Of a stretch of DNA of 64,000 nucleotides, positions 46,757 through 58,984 are shown in pieces; position 1 is the first letter of the stretch; each line of letters starts with the position of its first letter. Both the position numbers and the translations under genes were made by a program. Source of the DNA: Ectocarpus siliculosus (lineage: Eukaryota; Sar; Phaeophyceae; Ectocarpales; Ectocarpaceae). The DNA lies in assembly GCA_000310025.1 (NCBI GenBank), contig FN649759.1:753723-817722 (forward strand). The letters run 5' to 3'. Below the pieces are notes generated by a model, which ran no database searches, was not told the origin of the DNA, and saw nothing but the letters and a program-made list of their open reading frames with translations.

Positions 46757-49700
46757 TCAACCATCCACTGAGCAGCACTTCGCACACTGACATAGAGACC
46801 ACATCTTATGTCCCAACTTAAGCCTTCCTGTTCTCTCACTCTCCGGCCTACACTCCCCTTGTGGCACATTGCAAGGCTGCCGGCTCACCCCGGTGCCTCG
46901 CCGCGGGGGGGGGTGCGCGCTCTTGTACGAGCCTTGTTGTCTGCGGTGGCCGCATGTTTGGCAAATCTGCGGGTTGCGGCGTTTCTTGCCCTTTGGTTTG
47001 GCTTGTACCTCAACCCCACCCCCACCAATGTCATACCCGCCACCGCAAATGACATCTTCGTGGTCACCTACATCCACTATCTCTGAATCTTCTTCCAACA
47101 AGTGTTCCCCACCCGCAGCACCTCCTCCTGACATGGCCACACTACAACGTGGAGCCGCAAGGGGGACACTGACACCGACTGAACCACCAAAAGCCGAACC
47201 CGCTTCACCTTGCCGTAGATGCGCACGCAGCACGGCATGCTCATAGCGCAAAGGCAGCATTGTAACTTTAGCGTGAGCACGCTCAATGAAAGATTGGTAG
47301 TACGACTGCAGTTGATTCGAGGTTTTACGATACACTGCTTCCCACTTCACAGCACCAGACTCGATCCTGGCACAATGCCGGTTCCACCCTACTGCCCAAG
47401 TATCAAAGTTAACTCTTTGGTAGTTCTGCGTCCTCCCCATTGGGTCTCCCGGCACATAGAGTTGACTGTTCAGCTCGCTCTCGAATTTTCGTCTCTCTGC
47501 TCCAGTGTGGACGGGCGCGACCGGCATGCCTGTATTCATCATTTCGGCATACTTCTTCGCAGAACGCGTGAGCTTTGGCATGGGTATGGCGTTTGAGGCC
47601 AACCCTTGCTCGCCAACAAGATCGCTCGGCGCGTCTCCACCACTAGCAGGCCCCCACAGGCTCAGAGAAAGGCCGCTCTTCTTACCAGTGTCTGCTGCGT
47701 CAAGCGCAGAGATCCATTCAGGAAACAGGGGGTTGTCTGGGTACCAGCTAGAGGTCTCACGTTGAATGATCTCAATCTCGAATTGATCGAAGAACTCCCC
47801 AACCTCCCTTGGTAGGCCGCGGTTCTTCACAGCCATCCTGATGTTCCAACGGAAGTTGAACTCGAGAAGAATGGAGTGAGCCAGTGCAGGAGATGCGCAG
47901 TACGATGAGAGCAGCCTGCGAAGGTAGCGATGATAACCCTTGCACGGCAAGTACACCAAGAAGTCGGGGAAAGAAGCTAGGTTAGTCATACCACGAAACC
48001 CAATGCCGACCGCTGTACACCAAGAAAACTAAACACAACCGTCAGAGGTTATGACCATGTGTTCTGAAGGCATTTGAACAAGGAACGGGCTACTACGAAA
48101 AGCCTGAGATAAAAAGGACACCGCGCAGCGAACAAGACTGGTACCTCGGTGCAGTTGGTGCCTCGGACGCAGCGACGAGTCGTGATCCCCGCTGCATTCT
48201 GCCCCGTTGTGTAGTACAATGGCACACCGTGAGGGTCGCTTAGGCGGTCACTTTCGATGTGCTTGCGGAGCTGGTCGACGGCCTGCATTACCTTCGGCAG
48301 AATAAGTACTTCTCCGGATTTCGCATCGACTACGTTGCAGAACTGATTAATCACCGAATTGAAGCGCTCGAGCAATCGTTGCCGCTCCGGCACCAGCCGC
48401 CGGCAATTCCGTAAGAAATAGGTCCAACTCTTGTCCTTATATTCAGCAACGGCTTCTGGTGTCATCCCTTTGGACCCAAGGGCCTGCTCTACCTGCAGTT
48501 TGGAACGAGAATTGATGTCAGCTATGTCAGGCGAACCAGGCACACACAATGTTCATGCCGACGTCTAAGCCTTGAAAAAGTATTGATCAGACCGAGGACG
48601 ACGACCTCAACAGCACTTACCTCCTTGATGTCATCCTGGTTGACAATGAAGCAAGCGTCTTTCAGTCGAGCCATGAAGGGCTTGAAGGCGCCATGACTCT
48701 TCTTGCACAGCCTTGAAATGCGCTGGAGTGCGTGGAAGATATCTAGGCGAACCTGCAGCGCACACTGCTCGTCACCTAACTGAACACAGTTGACAAACAT
48801 GGAACAGCAGTAACATTCATCATCCGAAGAACGATGTTGGAATGCCGGATAGAATTAGGAGAATTTTTTCGCAAAGAAAAAAACAACCTACAAGAAAAGG
48901 CTACCACCCACACGTTGAGAACCACTCACCCAGTCATCCATGTCGACATCACCGCCGCTGGCGGCTCCACCTGTCCCGCTGCCGGCTCCGCCCGTCCCGC
49001 TGCCGGCTCCGCCCGTCCCGTTGCCGGCCCCGCCCGTCCCGTTGACGGCTCCGCCCCCCCCGCCCCCGGCCTCGACCCCTGCCCAGAGCCCGTGATCGCC
49101 GCGGGCGGAACTACCAAGGTCGCCGCAGTCATGCCCATCATATTCCTCCTCATCGCCGTCGTCCGGGTCTTCATCATCTGCGAACACGCGGGAAAAAATG
49201 TTGCGTGTGCGAATGCGGGTCAGTAAAATCTTGCCTGAAACCTGGGGCATGCGGGTGTTCAGCACAATGTTCACCGAATGGAGCTGGGAGGGAGGCATTT
49301 ACCTTGTAAGCGTACCACGTGCGGAGGTCTCGGGGACGTGAAGAACTGGGCGTTGTCGTTGTAAGCTTCACTTGCGTTCTCATTCGATGAAGGTGCTGCT
49401 GCTGCAGGAGATGGTTTCCAGTCGCTCACGAGACGAACATGGGCGACATCCCAAAGTACAAGCCGGTCACCTTTGTACGCCTCATCCATCGTCACGCGGC
49501 CCACACCAGACGCCGCACGAGGTGCACCTTTGTGTGCGGTGTACGCTGCAGGCTTGAACACCCCGCTCAACCCGACTACGACTTGCGTTAGACGCCCTTT
49601 CCTCCGTGCGCCAGGGAACCAGCCAGCCAAGGCTTCGGCAGCGGTGTCATCGTCCTGTACTTCTCCAACACCAACACAGCTGGCATGGTTGTTGCTGTAG

Positions 49701-52700
49701 AGTCGTACCTGGCATCATGAAAAAAAAAAAAAAACACACGCACACACATAGCAACAGTAGAACGCGAGATCACGTGAAATTCATGTTGAAAGCCAACCCA
49801 GGTATGAGGTTCAGCGGTTGGCGTCTTTTTGGACTGAACAACGCAAGGATTCGGTACCTCCGGTAAACTGTGTCCACGCATCTTTGTTCCGGGTTGCAGC
49901 TCCACGGGAGGAGGGGAAAACATAGGATCCTGGAACTTCGCCACCTCCTGGTAAACAAGAACGGACGCGTAAGCATCCAGGCAGGCATACTGCACCTGCC
50001 ACGGCCGCGTCATGAAGTCGCAGAAAGTAAGCGTCAACCAAGCATGACATGAGTAGGTTGAAAAAATTGGCGCAACCGATCAAGCAGTTGACAAAGAAGA
50101 ACAAGGGCCACAAAACAAGATAGAAGTCACCTGGTCGTCACTGAGGGGAGAACTCCAGCGAGACAAGCGGATGACCGGATCCTTGGGTAATTGTCTCCCG
50201 AGCAAAGAAGACGCCATACCCGCAAGCGACCGACTCGGGGTCTCCACCCAACACTGTCTTGCGTACGTTCGCAGGTCCACCGTGTTCGCGACTTCGATCC
50301 CGTAGTCCCGCTCTAGATACGTCGCGTCCGAATTGATGTTGACGCCGACCTGCAGATGCGAAGGAACGAAAAGCTGAGTCAGCACAAAGAAAATCAGGAC
50401 ACGAATTCCTCCGGCGGTTACTCTCAAGAGTAGAAATTTAGTCTCTGCAACGGTGGATGCGTACCTTTGCAATCGAAGGGTTCTCCAAGAGGTTTTGCAG
50501 GGCCTTCGGGAAGTTCGACGAAGTCGTTTTCTTGTTTCCGCGTTGAAGTTGAAAGCAGTAGGCCGTGCCATCAGGAAGCGAAAGCTGAACGGTTGAGACA
50601 GGGTTAGGTGTGGTGCCGCCCAAGGATGGTTCCCACTCACAATCTAGACCCAAAACGTTCCCCTGCAGCTGGCAGCCGTCAATAAGGGCCACGACTGACG
50701 GCGCGATAGAGTTAGGTCTGAAGTCAAAGACACACTCGCCGCGCTTGCCCGGCGGGAACTCCAGCGCGGGCAACACTTCAACCCCTGGAGAACCCCCTCC
50801 CGCCTCTTCAGCTGTGTCGTACAAGCGCGCCCCAGTCTCCAACTCTATTTCCTTGAACATCGTAAGCAGCAGTTGTCTATCGTCGCAGCATTCGTCTGTG
50901 AGAGAAGTCAAATTGAGGGCGAGGTTAAACATCGGCCTTACCCGGCACAGTTCCATGAAAAACATGAACAAACGCTCGGAAGAGAAAACGGCAGCTACCC
51001 AAGGCAACCGAAAAAAAAAAAACGCACCGGAATAGAAGATGACCGGGAGCTTGAAACCATGGCCGAGGAAGCGTTTCACGAACATCATCTTCAGGTCGTT
51101 CTTGAGGTCGTGGACAGATGCAGTGGTCATGGCCTTCGAAAATACAACCTAGACGGAAATGTTTGCGAGGGCGTGCATTTTCGCACATTCCACGAGTGGA
51201 CAAGGTTGATAGAGGTGCGTACTGCATATGGTACGATATGGAAACAAACTAAGGCGTACCAGCAAGCAGATTTTCACCGCAAAGGCCAAGGTTTCTACAC
51301 CTGGTCGTACTCGTTCATGATGGTGAAAATTCCATGGACAGGCCGTGCGCGGGTCCCGTCTGCACCAGCCGACAACCGGATGACCTTGGCGTACTTGAAG
51401 GAAGCATCTCCTGCTAGTGAACAACCATCTACGAGCTGAGCTCGACGCTGCAGATACTCTTCACGCGTCCACGAGCACCCGTCGGCCTGGTTATTTGATA
51501 TTCCAGAGGAAACGAAACAAAAAAGCGAACAAGCAAACCGGGTGAAGGTCTCGTGTTTACACATAGCAAGGACTACGGTTGCGGTACACATTTTTTGTCT
51601 ATGCTCTCCGGCAGTCAGAGAACGACGTCGTGTTGCAAGAGAATGACCTCACTCTTCTTGCCTGTCCTGCTTGTACATACCTGCACCACTGGGGTTTCGT
51701 AGAACCCCTTGTGCCAGATGTCTCCCAGGTAGTGAGCCGAGGGGGGGCTGCTGTGAAAACCCGAAGGATCTCCAATGCTGGAGAACTTTGGGATCATGCC
51801 GAGATCAACATTGGGCCACATCCCCTTATGCCGAGAAACACAGCGATTGGCTAGCGACACGTACGACCGGAGTTGATTGAAGTACCTCGCATGATACGTA
51901 TTCGCAAGCGATTTTGAAGCCGCCGCAAAACCTGTACCCTCGAGGAGGTCGTCTGCTAAGCGGTCAACTACGCTCTTGCTGATCGCCGCTTTTTTGGTCA
52001 AAACGAATGGGAATTCTTTCGACACATAATCATCCATTGTGGCCAAAACCCCAGCATCCCAAGCGTTGAACGTCTGAGTTGTGCGTTCATCTTCCGGCCT
52101 GCCTTTGTTTGCCTCAGTGCACCCCTTGCAGAGGTACCTGCGAACAGGCAAGCGACAAAGCCAGGTAGGAATTTGTCAACAAAAATATACAAAAACGCCC
52201 ATCCCGTAAAACTTACCACTAGCGACAGGGAGAGACCGAAACATCTTTTACCTACAGCAGTAGACATCAAGACCACAACAGTTCACCGTTGGCGCACCTG
52301 TATCCGATCAGGTAGCAAACGTCGTCCTCCAGAAACACTCGGCGTGGCTCAGTGTTCCACCCGTCCGGCTGGGCACGCTTATTGCAATGCGGGCAGGGGA
52401 TGTACTCGATCTCGTCCCAAAGGTACTCAGGGACCCAGACGAAAACCTTCTTGAGATAAAAAGGCCCGAGGGGCGGTAGACCTGCAAAAGGTTCAGGAAC
52501 AGCAGGATGATGCAGCTCCAAAAAATCAACATACTCGCTCTCTTCCCGGTACCCATGCATGAGCGCGAGACACAATAACACCCGTCGTGTCAGGTTTGCC
52601 ATCTACGCCGTGACCCGGCGGAAACAGCAATAATAGTAGTCGCCACAAACTATACTGCATGTCCACAAGCTACAATCTGAAATTTCCGCACGGAAGAGCG

Positions 52701-53322
52701 ACCCACCTGCGCCTCTATGCAGCGAAGGTAGACGAGGGTGCGCCCATCCTCCGTTGTAGGGAAACTCAGGGGTGATCCGCATTACCTTCCCATTCTCGTG
52801 TTTCCTACATGCCTTGACCTTGTTCTTGACTTCGTCGATCCACGCGCGCTGCGGGTGCACACTCGGAGAGCTGCTCCCGCTACCACTACCACCACCACTG
52901 CTGCTGCCGCTTGAAGTTGAACTTTTTTGAGGTGTGCTGCCGGGCGCCGCCGAACCACCACCGTTTCCACTGCTCCTGCTGTTCGGGATCGCGGGATGGG
53001 CGGGGGTACTTGGGGGTCGTGTGTTGGCAGGACCAGGCGCGGGTGATTCCCGTGGGAACATGGTGTAGATCCTTGGCGTGCTGCGGGCGGCTTCCTGTCT
53101 TGAGGCAGTCCTATGATTAGGTCCTGGCTTTTGGGAGCCTCTCTGGTTCTTAGTACCCGGAGGACGCCCTGGCCTACGCCTTGCGGTCGGCCCCTCCGCG
53201 GCCGCAGGTGTGGGCGCTGGTTGGCGGCGCGCTGCGTGTGCTGTGCGTGCTATCCCTCCTTGCCGATTGTAGGGGTTCTGAGCAGGGGTGGGCGTTCGCG
53301 CCGCCTGCGATACCGCAAACAT
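46757..53322 (-). CDS. Large multi-exon protein: AT-hook, DUF6729-like zinc domain, RNase H-like core, 3'-5' exonuclease, zinc knuckle
   Basis: Exons with consistent GT-AG phases: 52708-53322, 52298-52602, 51681-52137, 51301-51486, 51028-51148, 50465-50895, 50131-50349, from 49995, then several to 46757. AT-hook: RRRPGRPPGTKN. Zinc domain: FVWVPEYL, CPHCNKRAQPDGW, and across an intron LIGYRYLCKGC, resembling DUF6729 as I remember it. RNase H-like acidic sites: AGDASFKYAKVIR and, across an intron, VIFYSDECCDDRQLL. WRN/RNase D-like exonuclease: LGLDCEWEP, GVNINSDATYLERDYG, YACLDAYASVLVYQE. Later come an acidic and Gly/Thr-rich stretch, VPLYYTTGQNAAG and C-terminal CQTCGHRRQQGSYK. The near-identical second copy and the DNA-processing domains suggest a transposon-borne gene; no terminal repeats were found. 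Alternative: a duplicated host nuclease. Confidence 0.65.
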
Positions 53323-53362
53323 GACTGGGTAGAGATACACCAGAAGCCCCCGGATGCATTGT

Positions 53363-53662
53363 TCAACCGGTGTCTGCAGATAACCAGTAGTACAACACAT
53401 TGGTGTAATACCACACGATGTTTGCCATGGCCCTACCGACACATGCTGGCAGCAAGGGTCCCGGGCCAAGGAAAGGGCTCAGGTCCTCGAGTCGGACTCT
53501 GTTACCGTGGTCTGGCGAGGCACACAGCACTGGGGCCTCTGGCTTGCTGGACACACACGTTGCCGGCGCCGGCGAGGACTGCTGTGTCTTGAGCGAGAGG
53601 TCGCAAGCTCCAAAAAGACCAACCAGCAGGGCAAGCGTGGGTATATATCGCCACGTCTGCAT
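53363..53662 (-). CDS. Possible small secreted protein
   Basis: Starts MQTWRYIPTLALLVGLFGAC, a good signal-peptide shape (basic n-region, hydrophobic core, small residue before Cys), followed by 79 mostly polar residues. The frame is continuous with the truncated end of KTD-TLDc copy E, so it may be a chance extension of that pseudogene. It lies just upstream of the exonuclease gene start. No homology is recognised. Confidence 0.3.
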   Translation of the reverse strand: MQTWRYIPTLALLVGLFGACDLSLKTQQSSPAPATCVSSKPEAPVLCASPDHGNRVRLEDLSPFLGPGPLLPACVGRAMANIVWYYTNVLYYWLSADTG

Positions 53663-53724
53663 CTTAGCGGCCCGCGTCCCGCTGCCGCCCGACTTGTATC
53701 GTGTGCTGCTGCTGATTGTCTGGT

Positions 53725-54765
53725 GTACGATCGCCTTCCCGATGAGGGCGAGAAAAGGATGTCCAGCCGGGATGTCTCGTGTGTCGTTGTTGACCGAAAG
53801 CTTCCGGGTGCCCCAATTCCCAAGCAACTCCACGAACCGAGGTCCAAAGCACGGACAATGGCGTGGATCGCAACTCACGTCACCGACAATCCCTTCCTTG
53901 GGACACCATTTCGCGGGTTGAATGGTGTGTGGTCCTTCGTTACCGTCCTCTAGCATGAACGATAAAGATCCGGGTGAGGCAATCCGACACGAACGAATTT
54001 TAGGACAATGTGAGGTCCATGGAACGCTTGAGAATCTTCCAACGACGCTGCCGCTGTCTCCGTTGCCCTTTGCCTTTATCCGAAACAAGGAGATCGTCGA
54101 GGGACTGTCATCCCCGCACCGGGCATGGAACGCGTCACCAGACCAGCCATCTCGCGATGCACGGTAGAGCAGCTCCAGCCCCCCCCGGCTCGCCTGGACA
54201 CCATCCCTGAAGAGTTGCAGTCAGCTGTTCCACTTCATGGGGTTCGAATATGTTGCTTCCTCCAGCGACCTTCATACCGATCTCTACATGTAGCTCAAGA
54301 GCGTTCGAGACATACTGAAAATGCTGCATTTAGTCCGGCAAGCTGACATGTCCGGAAGTCTTCGATGGACCATCACAGAGGCGTTCCCTGCCGCAAGTGG
54401 GAGACTCATCCAGCACAATACGGCCATCTTCAGAACGCGGAAGACGCCTGTCCCACACACACCCTTCGAACAGCTCTCCTAGCGTCCAAGTTGATGGTGA
54501 TGCTTCGCGTATTCTCTCGAGCACAGAGCGGGGGATGTTGGACTCCAGTCCACTACCCTTCAATCGTACGACGGCTGGATACATGACACCTTGGACATCC
54601 CGACCTCGCTCATTGTGGACTCGAGAACTTCCCAACCGGAATCAAGGGGTCCCACTCTTGCTTCATCTCTTTCTTCCTGTGATCAAGAAGGTCTTCCATC
54701 TCCCGAATCTGGGTGTTTGCCGCCGCCGACAAATGCTCATGCTCGCTGGGGTGATGGCGATTCAT
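53725..54765 (-). pseudogene. KTD-TLDc family gene, copy E, broken and 3'-truncated
   Basis: Starts at the ATG at 54765 within GGCGATTCAT, like copies A, C and D. First KTD: VVRLKGSGLESNIPRSVL with RIVLDESPTCGRERLCD; TLDc fragments: GWCPGEPGGAGAALPC and SVVGRFSSVPW; the family ends at the DIPAGHPFLAL strand near 53730. The second KTD is absent: non-homologous DNA leading to the exonuclease gene replaces it. Several frame changes occur between 54088 and 54720. It is the most diverged of the A/C/D/E group. Confidence 0.8.
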
Positions 54766-56912
54766 CGTTGTTGGCGCACTCGATCACAGCGCAAGAAGGA
54801 GCTCCTCAAAGTCTGCCTGCTTGAAATCCTGTGAGAACGGTTGATGTGCCAGAAACGTGCAAGGCGGCAGGCAACGGGTGCTCCTGTTGGACAACGCGAA
54901 AGAGCCATTGCGAGAGCGTATCTGTGGACCCATCAGGACCTGAAAATGGTCAATCGATTTTGACCAAATTCGTGTTGATAAATTCGTTTCGTATTTATGA
55001 AAGCTGAGGGCGCGCACAACACATTCATCGGGGAAATTTTCCAAGCTGTTTGCAAGACATGATGGTGTTCTACATCACAACAGCGGTGGATGTTCAATGT
55101 AGCAAGCACAACAGCTTAGAGTAGGTGTACCGCATAGTAGCATCATCATTTCGAGCGCGGATGTGGAGCTCCTAACAGCCAATGCAAAGGGGGTCGGCCG
55201 AGGAAACCCGAGGTACCGATGGGGGGCGTAGGGGGTACCAAAGACGTAACGATGCTGGCGGCGGGGATGGGAGTTGAGTTATTGGGTGAGTCTTCCGTAT
55301 CCTGAGGCAAGCGCGCAAAATGAAGGGGCGACTTAATGGAGAGTCTGAGGTTCCGAGAAAGTGGTGGAGAACGCCTATTCATAAAATTCGACAACACCCG
55401 GCAGAACAGAACCGCGACGGACTGAGTGTGACGGGGATGGATGTCGACATGGGGGGTATCAGGGTACGGAAAAGTATCACGTCTCGTCGACATATGTGAT
55501 CTTCTAAATGCTGCAGAAGAAGGTGTTTCGAGCTTCTTTTGAGACGGTCAAGGCTCCTCGTAGTGGCCAGTATAGGGTGAAGGCGAATGCATGAAGCTTT
55601 GTTATCGCCACCCTGTAACCTCTACATAGTGGTACGGTTGAGTGGCCGGTAGCCCATATGGCGTGAATCAGGCAGGTTTCGCCAGTTTCATCAGACAACT
55701 ACGACGTACATCGAGATAGCAAGGGCCACGTGCTTCGCCAGCTGGTTTGCCTAGGACTTACTGTAGGGGGTGAATGGGGGCTGGTGGTGAATCGATCCGG
55801 TGCGAGAAGTAATTTAGGATTCCTCTTCCACCATCCAAGACGGTTGCGATGGAATCTGGGAGGAGATGCCAACGCGCGCGCGCGTGTGTGTCTTTATTAC
55901 ATACCACTAGCATCGACCGCGCTGGCAGGCTGACCCATGAAAGGACGTCAGCCTGAGTGCGATTGAAAACACTAAACACTTTAAATGCCATGGACTGGGA
56001 CCCCGTGAGGCGGCCGCATTGGGGAGGCCTAGCTATTCTCCGGAATAAAGACTGAACGGCAACGACAGAATAAAACTACACGTTCTACCAAGGCTGCTAC
56101 CTTGCGCTCGAGTTTGTTTTGAAGTGCTTTCACCTTCATGCTCCTTGCTTTCACCACCATCGCTCTCATCGTCATTTTTACAGCTTTTTTCTGCAGTTCT
56201 TCTCCAGTCCTGAGTCGTATATTGTAGGGAAGGTCATCTGGCTCGAAGCTCTTGCTCTCTTCCACTCCATGGTTCCATCCTCCATCGCTGTTTTGGTGGT
56301 CCCCTTGTTCTCCCGTGCCCTCCTCCTTCGTCGCTACCAAATGAACTTCCCTCATTGTCATCACCATCGTCTTTGTCTGCACTACTACCGAGATCCGTGT
56401 GTGTGTTTGACTATTCCAGTATGGGTGGTGGTTCGTCAACCCCTTGAGGTGTATCGTTGGGTATGGCCTGATATGGGCTATTGCTTAGTCACGCCATGAA
56501 ACTCTAGCCTAAATATGCCAAATCAAGTCTCCTAGGGACGGGGGAGCTGTGCAGATTGATCTCCTCTTAAACGTCTCAGGCAAACGCCCGCCAAGATTTT
56601 TCATCACAATCATGACTTGTACGAATCTACCAATCGGGAGAAGCACCCGCGGAAACCCGCACGCGTACAACGCTATAATACACCTGCAGATTTGCGGGCC
56701 GAGAGTTTCGAAGTGATGCTGTTTTGGTGGAATTCGGCGAGCTACAAACCCGTGCATGTTGCAAGCTACGGTGTGCGGAAGCCCGAATTTCGAACGCTTG
56801 AAGCACCTTTGCTCATGTTTATAGAACTACACGTACGCATGATCCGAGGCCTAGATATCGAACACAAACACCAGGAAGATGTGTGTGTTCCGAAATACTT
56901 CTGTTTTGGCTC
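54766..56912. other. Flank of copy E, paralogous to 7722-9480
   Basis: Follows the copy A flank in order (see 8568-10150), but lacks the MITE found there at 8186-8567 and instead has an extra segment of about 550 bp at roughly 55900-56450. Confidence 0.65.
56029..56439 (-). CDS. Possible Lys/Glu-rich protein in an inserted segment
   Basis: A 136-codon frame lying inside the segment that copy E's flank has and copy A's lacks. The second half is protein-like and helical (SFEPDDLPYNIRLRTGEEL, then KVKALQNKLERKVAALVERV), a plausible short coiled coil. No family recognised. It may be part of a small inserted element or a retroposed gene piece. Confidence 0.35.
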   Translation of the reverse strand: MTNHHPYWNSQTHTRISVVVQTKTMVMTMREVHLVATKEEGTGEQGDHQNSDGGWNHGVEESKSFEPDDLPYNIRLRTGEELQKKAVKMTMRAMVVKARSMKVKALQNKLERKVAALVERVVLFCRCRSVFIPENS

Positions 56913-57331
56913 ACCCAATCTCCCACACTACTGACAGTTTTGTTTTACCGCCCATGGGACACCCATGGGTCACCCATGGGCCGCCCGTGGGCGGCCCATG
57001 AAATGCCCACCGTTGACACCTCAACCAACTTCGCCACCGGTATATCAACCTAGAACTTAGCCATCTTCACATCAACCTAGAACTTTGTCCACAGCGCCAA
57101 CCTAGCACGTATCGTGTGGGCTTGGGGCTAGGGTTACAGTTAGCGTTAGGGTTATTAGCCGCCATAGCGCCCGTTTCAAAGCAGAATATCTATCGTTTAG
57201 GAATACACTGGCTCGATTGAAGGGCTCTCATTGACCACCCATGGGCCGCCCATGCGCAACAAAGTGCCCATTTGTAACCCCCATGGATGACCCATGGGTT
57301 TGGGAAAGCTGTACAAAGTGTGGGAGACCCA
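56913..57331. mobile_element. MITE-like element with CCCATGGG repeats and telomere-like core (copy 2)
   Basis: The ends are CCCAATCTCCCACACTAC and, reverse-complemented, TGGGTCTCCCACACTTTG. GCTCA on both sides (56908-56912, 57332-57336) looks like a 5-bp target duplication. CCCATGGG/GGCCGCCC words fill both subterminal zones. The centre carries TTAGCGTTAGGGTTATTAGCC. It is in the opposite orientation to the copy at 8186-8567, and the two sites are not equivalent, so insertion was independent. Confidence 0.8.
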
Positions 57332-57336
57332 GCTCA

Positions 57337-58984
57337 TCGATTCAAAAAGGCTCGTTTTGAAAATCGCCCGGGCGACCGAAAAATTGCCGTGTATTGTAGC
57401 GGCTACATTTCGCACACCCAGATTCCGCTGACGCTGCTTTGCGGTTGTAGATTCGTACGGAAGTTCGAGGTTGGAGAGCCGAACAATGCAGGCGTTTCAA
57501 GGCTCGCTGAATAAAGAGGAGATCTACAACACTCCCCCCGCGGCACCCTTCATGGAATTGGTGTAACGACTGTGTCACGCACCGTGGTTGAAGGTTACCT
57601 TGGGTTTCAACCAGTTACCGACGCTCCAGGACAATCAATCAAACGACACCTGAATGTATAGAAGGGTTGTTTTGGCGTACATGCACCGGGGTATCTTCCC
57701 GCACGTTCGTTTGTTTGTCGTATCATATCACTTTTTCGACACTCTTATCAACACATAGTCTATGTTCAGCGATGCATCCGATCTTTCAGGCGTGGTGGTT
57801 GTTCTTTCACCTGCACGACAAAGAGAGGGGACGAACCGCACGCGGAACGTATGTAAAGCAAGAGCAGGGTCCGAACAGTACTGAACCGCAGTCTACGCGA
57901 TGTAGGTAACGGGGAGGAGTTTCGCCAGGAAATATCTCGGACCTAATCCACCTCTCCAAGACGAGCATCGAATCGCGAAACCTTCGAGATCATGTCCTGA
58001 GGACCAGGACGGCGATAGGTGACCAAGTCAGTAGCCTTAAATTTCTGCCAAGATGGACCACGTCGGGTCAACACCCCGCCTCAAGTCATCGGAGCGGTTT
58101 TATGAAGACAGCAGCACCGTCAAGGCAACCACGTATAGCTCTGTATCCCTAAATTTGTAATATGTCCGATACCCCCACAACAACACACCTCCGCACTGGG
58201 CCTACAGTAGCGAAATAATCGCATTATACATGGGACACGAGCCATAATCTAGGAACGTTCATCCCTAGGACAGAAAAATCAGGCAAGTTGACGTGAGACA
58301 TGTCAAGCATCTACACATACATACCACGGTAAAACCCATCCAACTCAAAGACCGAGGTTCAGCTGTCCCGAACGCCACTCGACCAAAGGCGATCGACCAA
58401 ACAAATACAATGATATCTTCCACCGGAAGGCGAACGGAAATGGTATATTTTATGGACCGTGTGCCGACCCTTTCGCGCCACAGAAGCAATAAAAAACTGT
58501 CTCGCTGCGATCATGGCTACCCGATCGTGTTGAACAAATACGGATGCGCACACCACCTCCGCCCCACCCCCCCAATGCTCCAATCTCCCACCAAAAGCTG
58601 ACCACCCTAGAAAGGGGCGCAAAATGACAGACTCTTCCAGCTTCTTCGTGAAATACGACGTTACGGCCAAAATGTACGGAGCGCGTGCGGGTAACGTTTC
58701 AAGCACCCATAATCCCCCATTATGAAAATCACTGCAAAATGAACACATGCCCAGGTGGAACACCGGCTTATCTTGTAGCCATCCATGACCAAAACAAATA
58801 TTTAAGAACCTAACACACATGTCAGTTTCCGACGAGACAATTCAAGATCCGAAAATTGGACAAACCGGCGTGTCTTGCCCACTGTGGAAGACACTCATAC
58901 TTCGATTTTCACCGTACCAGTTTTATCGCCCAATTGACCCTTTAGGCGGGAGGCACCGTCGACCCTCTTGACGACGTCGAAGGA
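57337..58984. other. Mostly featureless; tail of the copy E flank
   Basis: 57690-57870 matches 9985-10140 of the copy A flank. A 153-codon minus frame at 58359-58820 overlaps a plus frame of 102 codons and has no family resemblance. I do not call it. Confidence 0.4.

Noticed and set aside
8389-57154. CCCTAA/TTAGGG tracts considered as chromosome ends
   Set aside because: They are only about 28 bp long, internal, and both lie at the same place in copies of one MITE.
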